Origin: an uncultured Treponema sp.
GTDB taxonomy: Bacteria; Spirochaetota; Spirochaetia; Treponematales; Treponemataceae
NCBI GenBank assembly: GCA_905373565.1
Contig: CAJPTT010000074.1
Location: 1 to 9,014, forward strand
Reading direction: 5' to 3'
Length of the DNA stretch: 9,014 nt
Made by a program: the position numbers and the translations under genes. Positions 5,911 through 9,014 of the stretch are shown in pieces. The notes beneath the pieces are model-generated. The model made no database searches. It had not been told where the DNA came from and saw nothing but the letters and a program-made list of their open reading frames with translations. Positions within the stretch are counted from its first letter, which is position 1; each line of letters opens with the position of its first letter.

Positions 5911-6977
5911 AAATTCTTCAACGATATTTGCTGCAGCTTTTTTTTCCCGTATTTGTGATAACGATCCTGTTTTTTATTTTGTTATTGCAACTCGGCGATC
6001 TTTTTCTTAATCTGGCACAGTATCTGCAAAACCACGTACACTTTGTTACACTGCTTCGGGTGATGTATTTGTATTTGCCCAAGTGTATATCGTTTGCAAT
6101 GCCGCTGTCGGTGTTGTTTGCAAGTTCGTATACAATGGGGAATATGTACGCAAAAAATGAGTTGACGTCGATTTTTGCATCCGGCATGCCGCTCGCCGTA
6201 TTGGTAGCGCCCCTTGTACTGTGTGGATTTTTGTTATCGATCGGGATGTTTTATTTTGAAGATCGCATTTTGATTCGGTTTCAGCGGCAAAAAATTGCGT
6301 TGGTAAATTCCATCTTGGAACCTCAACAGAACTTGAACAGCAGCGATGTCGTTATTTTATCCGATTCGGGGAAGGTTGTGTATTTTGCCGACTATTATGA
6401 TGATAGTCAAAAAGAATTAAGCAATGTGCTGATTGTGCTGCGTAGCGAATCGGGAGATGTTTCTACTGTTATAAAAGGCAGTTTCGCTCGTTGGCAAGAC
6501 GATCATTGGAAGGTAATTGATAAATCGGTTTACACCTTTACCGCCGAAAATGATGTGCTTTATCAAGATTCCATCGACGAGAGCGTCTTTTCCGAACAGC
6601 CTGAAACCTTTCAGCGGAATATTACGTCTATCGATGAGATGACCATTGCACAGGCAAAACTCTTTATCGATAATTTGAAAAAAATGGGCTTACCCTACCA
6701 TGAATACCTTTCTCAATATTATCGCCGCTTTTCATTTCCGTTTACGGCGTTTATCGTTTTATTTTTTTCCGTTTCCGTCGGCGGACGTTTTAAAAAAAAT
6801 ATCTTGTTGATGAGTTTGCTTTTCAGTTTAGCCCTTGCAATTCTCTATTATGTAACCGAGATGATGACTATGCTTTTTGCAAAGTGGGAATATATCTCTC
6901 CACTTGCGGGCGCTTTCCTGCCGTTTTTACTATTTACGGTATTGAGCGTTGCAATGCTGAGAATCGCGCGCACGTAA
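5907..6977 (+). CDS. lptG: LptF/LptG family (YjgP/YjgQ) export permease, second subunit
   Basis: This is the partner permease of the preceding gene, expected to form a heterodimer over two LptB ATPases. The 356 residues have the same layout: membrane segments at about 10-32, 52-80 and 93-118, a periplasmic domain at about 119-272, and membrane segments at about 275-292, 298-322 and 330-352. The signature YLSQYYRRFSFPFTAFIVLFFSVSVGG lies at the start of the fourth segment (in positions about 267-293). Its ATG overlaps the lptF stop codon as ATGA, the classic sign of translational coupling and equal subunit production. The gene stops 3 nt before the stop codon of the opposing chemoreceptor, leaving no room for a separate terminator. 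As I recall, tgt follows this pair in T. pallidum, so the neighbour here differs. Confidence 0.88.
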   Translation: MKILQRYLLQLFFPVFVITILFFILLLQLGDLFLNLAQYLQNHVHFVTLLRVMYLYLPKCISFAMPLSVLFASSYTMGNMYAKNELTSIFASGMPLAVLVAPLVLCGFLLSIGMFYFEDRILIRFQRQKIALVNSILEPQQNLNSSDVVILSDSGKVVYFADYYDDSQKELSNVLIVLRSESGDVSTVIKGSFARWQDDHWKVIDKSVYTFTAENDVLYQDSIDESVFSEQPETFQRNITSIDEMTIAQAKLFIDNLKKMGLPYHEYLSQYYRRFSFPFTAFIVLFFSVSVGGRFKKNILLMSLLFSLALAILYYVTEMMTMLFAKWEYISPLAGAFLPFLLFTVLSVAMLRIART

Positions 6978-6980
6978 AGT

Positions 6981-9014
6981 CTACTTGACTTTGAATTTAG
7001 AAACTTCTGCGACTAAATTATCAATACTCCGCTTATTCTGCTGTGTAATGCCGTTAACTTCCTGTACGGCATTGTTGATTTGTACGGCGCCGGAAGCCAT
7101 TTCGTTCATACTGTCGGTAATAACGCGAGTAAGGTTATCCAATTTTCGCATTTCTTCCGCAACTCCTTCGCCGCCTTTGAGCATTTCAGCGGAACCTGCC
7201 TGTACCTCTAACGTTACCGTATTGATATTTTTGATAGCGGTAAGCACTTCTCTGCTGCCGTGTTCCTGTTCACGCATTGCCTCGGTAAGGCGGTTACTCA
7301 TCTCTTTAACCTGTTCGGCAAGGGTAAAGATCGTATTGAATTTTCCTTCAACAATTTTGGAAGAATCGGAAAGCGTTTCAATTTCACCCGATAGTGTTTT
7401 AAGCGTTGTTGTTATCGTTTTACCTTGAGTGGCTGAATCTTCGGCAAGTTTGCGGATTTCATCTGCTACAACGGCAAAACCTTTTCCCGCTTCTCCTGCG
7501 TGTGCGGCTTCTATTGCAGCGTTCATCGCCAGTAGGTTCGTTTGCGATGCAATATGTTGAATAACGCTTGAAGCTTCTATCAGAGAGCCCGACTCTTCGG
7601 CAATCTTTTTGGTAACGGCATTGGAGGCTATCAAGGTGTTTTTTCCGTCTCCCGTGGCGCTTGTAAGGCTTTTGATAGCCTCATCGGTTTTACCCAGTGT
7701 CTGTCCGATAGAGGTAATATTTGCAACCATTTGTTCTATCGATGAGGACGATTGCGCAACGCTTGCGGCTTGTGTATCGATACTACCGTTAAGCTGTTTA
7801 ATGGTGCGAACAATCTCTTCTATGGTCGTAGCTGTTTGGGTAACGCTCGCCGCTTGTGTAAGCGCTTGCTGTTTAACGCTTTCGATGTTTGCATTTATTT
7901 GATGCACGGCGCTTGCCGTTTCCGTCATATTGCTCGCAAGTTCTTCGCCGACACGTTGTAGAGCATTGGAACTGTTTCCGGCAGCTTTAACCGATGCGCC
8001 GATTTTTTCTATTGTCTGATTAAAATAATTTGAAAGCTCCGTTATTTCGTCATGCCCCGTAACCGGTAATCGTACCGTTAAATCGCCTTCTCCTTGGGCA
8101 ATATTTTTCAGTGCAAAGGCTGTATTTTTTAATGGAGTACTCACTCTTTTTTTAATAGAAACAAAGAGGAATACAATCACTATCAGTATGATAAGAGCGT
8201 ATTGAATAAGCGTTTGTATAATATTTTTTCGCGCTTCGACAGTAAAAAGCGATAAGGTTGTTATAGAAGCAAAAACCCAATTAGTTCCCACTTCTTTCAT
8301 TTTCATAGGAACAAAAATAAACTGAGAACGGTTACCGGTCGTTTTTGAAACGAGAAGCGCATTGGATTCTTTACCTTGAGCGGCAAGATCAAAATGCGGT
8401 TTGATAGCAGGCACTATATCCAGCGCATTTTCCATAATAGTTGAAGAATCAATTCCATTTGCCACAATTATTCCATTGTCGGCATAGAGACATTTAAAGT
8501 TTTCTTTTGAAGTTCCTGCGATAGAAGCTATTTTATTTTGAATAAAGGTGATATCAATATCCGCATTTATTACGCCGATAGCTGTTCCGTTTTTCATAAT
8601 TGGAAGGGCAATCGTTGTCAAAACCCTCTTCTCCGTTTGTGTTTCCGTAAGATAGGGAGACAATAATAAGGCTTTCTTTTCTTTTATCTCTCTTACATAC
8701 CAATCATTTTCTTTTTCATCATCTATGCCTACAACAGCCCTCACATTAATACCGCTATCAAGGCGTTCAACATATGGAATAAAACGTCCGTCTATAGATA
8801 ATTGATTTGTAAAAGATGCATCATTACCGTCAAAAGCATTCGGTTCAAAAAAAGCGCCTAATGCCTTTAATGAAGCATTGCTCTCCAATAGTTTTTTTAA
8901 ATATCCGATAATTCTCTCTCTACTTCGCTCATGAGCGGGTAATGATAATTCATAATCTATAATTGCCGTCATATCGGTTACCGTCTGATACGAATTTGAA
9001 AAGACCGTTTCCAG
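6981..9014 (-). CDS. Methyl-accepting chemotaxis protein with dCache sensor (5' end outside window)
   Basis: This transmembrane chemoreceptor senses a ligand outside the cell and controls the CheA kinase. Residues are counted from the internal ATG at 8972. The frame remains open through the 14 codons to the window edge (LETVFSNSYQTVTD), so the real start and first membrane helix lie outside and this copy is partial. Visible parts are a dCache-type sensor (to about 245), a membrane helix (about 252-272), HAMP (about 274-330) and a long cytoplasmic coiled coil. The signalling tip is canonical: SQTNLLAMNAAIEAAHAGEA at 476-495, then GKGFAVVADEIRKLA. Candidate methylation sites are TTIEEI (Glu385-Glu386) and SSIEQM (Glu413-Gln414). 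The C-terminus (VSKFKVK) lacks the NWETF-type CheR/CheB tether. The ligand cannot be assigned. Confidence 0.96.
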   Translation of the reverse strand: METVFSNSYQTVTDMTAIIDYELSLPAHERSRERIIGYLKKLLESNASLKALGAFFEPNAFDGNDASFTNQLSIDGRFIPYVERLDSGINVRAVVGIDDEKENDWYVREIKEKKALLLSPYLTETQTEKRVLTTIALPIMKNGTAIGVINADIDITFIQNKIASIAGTSKENFKCLYADNGIIVANGIDSSTIMENALDIVPAIKPHFDLAAQGKESNALLVSKTTGNRSQFIFVPMKMKEVGTNWVFASITTLSLFTVEARKNIIQTLIQYALIILIVIVFLFVSIKKRVSTPLKNTAFALKNIAQGEGDLTVRLPVTGHDEITELSNYFNQTIEKIGASVKAAGNSSNALQRVGEELASNMTETASAVHQINANIESVKQQALTQAASVTQTATTIEEIVRTIKQLNGSIDTQAASVAQSSSSIEQMVANITSIGQTLGKTDEAIKSLTSATGDGKNTLIASNAVTKKIAEESGSLIEASSVIQHIASQTNLLAMNAAIEAAHAGEAGKGFAVVADEIRKLAEDSATQGKTITTTLKTLSGEIETLSDSSKIVEGKFNTIFTLAEQVKEMSNRLTEAMREQEHGSREVLTAIKNINTVTLEVQAGSAEMLKGGEGVAEEMRKLDNLTRVITDSMNEMASGAVQINNAVQEVNGITQQNKRSIDNLVAEVSKFKVK

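Noticed and set aside
7752..7961. Plus-strand open frames inside the chemoreceptor
   Set aside because: They lie opposite the conserved signalling domain and show no protein features of their own.
8970..8972. ATG at 8972 as the start of the chemoreceptor
   Set aside because: The frame is open for all 14 codons to the window edge, and a start here would leave the sensor without its first membrane helix.

Overview
The window looks like a chromosomal segment of an oral-type Treponema (Spirochaetes). The evidence is the gene order ribF-rpsO-pnp-dut-lptF-lptG, which as I recall it matches the order in Treponema pallidum, together with the protein sequences, the spirochaete-style chemoreceptor and intermediate base composition. 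The species is not determined; a T. vincentii/T. medium-like organism is my best guess from composition and style.

Layout. Positions 1-262 contain no gene but hold a dense run of hairpins. Positions 263-706 are the C-terminal half of a PD-(D/E)XK (Rpn/YhgA-like) nuclease-transposase whose catalytic N-terminal half is missing. The recognisable reading frame stops exactly where one of the hairpins ends. A perfect 42-bp palindrome (732-773) follows, then about 125 bp with nothing I can assign. Positions 901-6977 are a plus-strand housekeeping cluster. It comprises an FAD synthetase with an apparently decayed riboflavin kinase domain (ribF), ribosomal protein S15 (rpsO), PNPase (pnp), dUTPase (dut) and the two Lpt permease subunits (lptF, lptG). 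On the minus strand, ending 3 nt from lptG, is a large dCache-type methyl-accepting chemotaxis protein. Its reading frame stays open through the right edge of the window, so its true N-terminus lies outside.

How the genes fit together. ribF and rpsO are closely packed, with the rpsO ribosome binding site inside the last two ribF codons, and lptF/lptG overlap by ATGA. The rpsO-pnp gap is the main regulatory region. It carries a ~97-bp imperfect palindrome with four helical segments, directly followed by a good intrinsic terminator just before pnp. This recalls the RNase III/PNPase control region between rpsO and pnp in enterobacteria, although the order of elements differs. LptF and LptG would be the inner-membrane part of an Lpt exporter, in a genus in which at least T. 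pallidum lacks classical LPS. The chemoreceptor is functionally unrelated and convergent.

I see no convincing new multi-gene system. The points most worth follow-up are the rpsO-pnp palindrome, the degenerate RibF kinase domain, and the hairpin-rich left end with its truncated nuclease gene.
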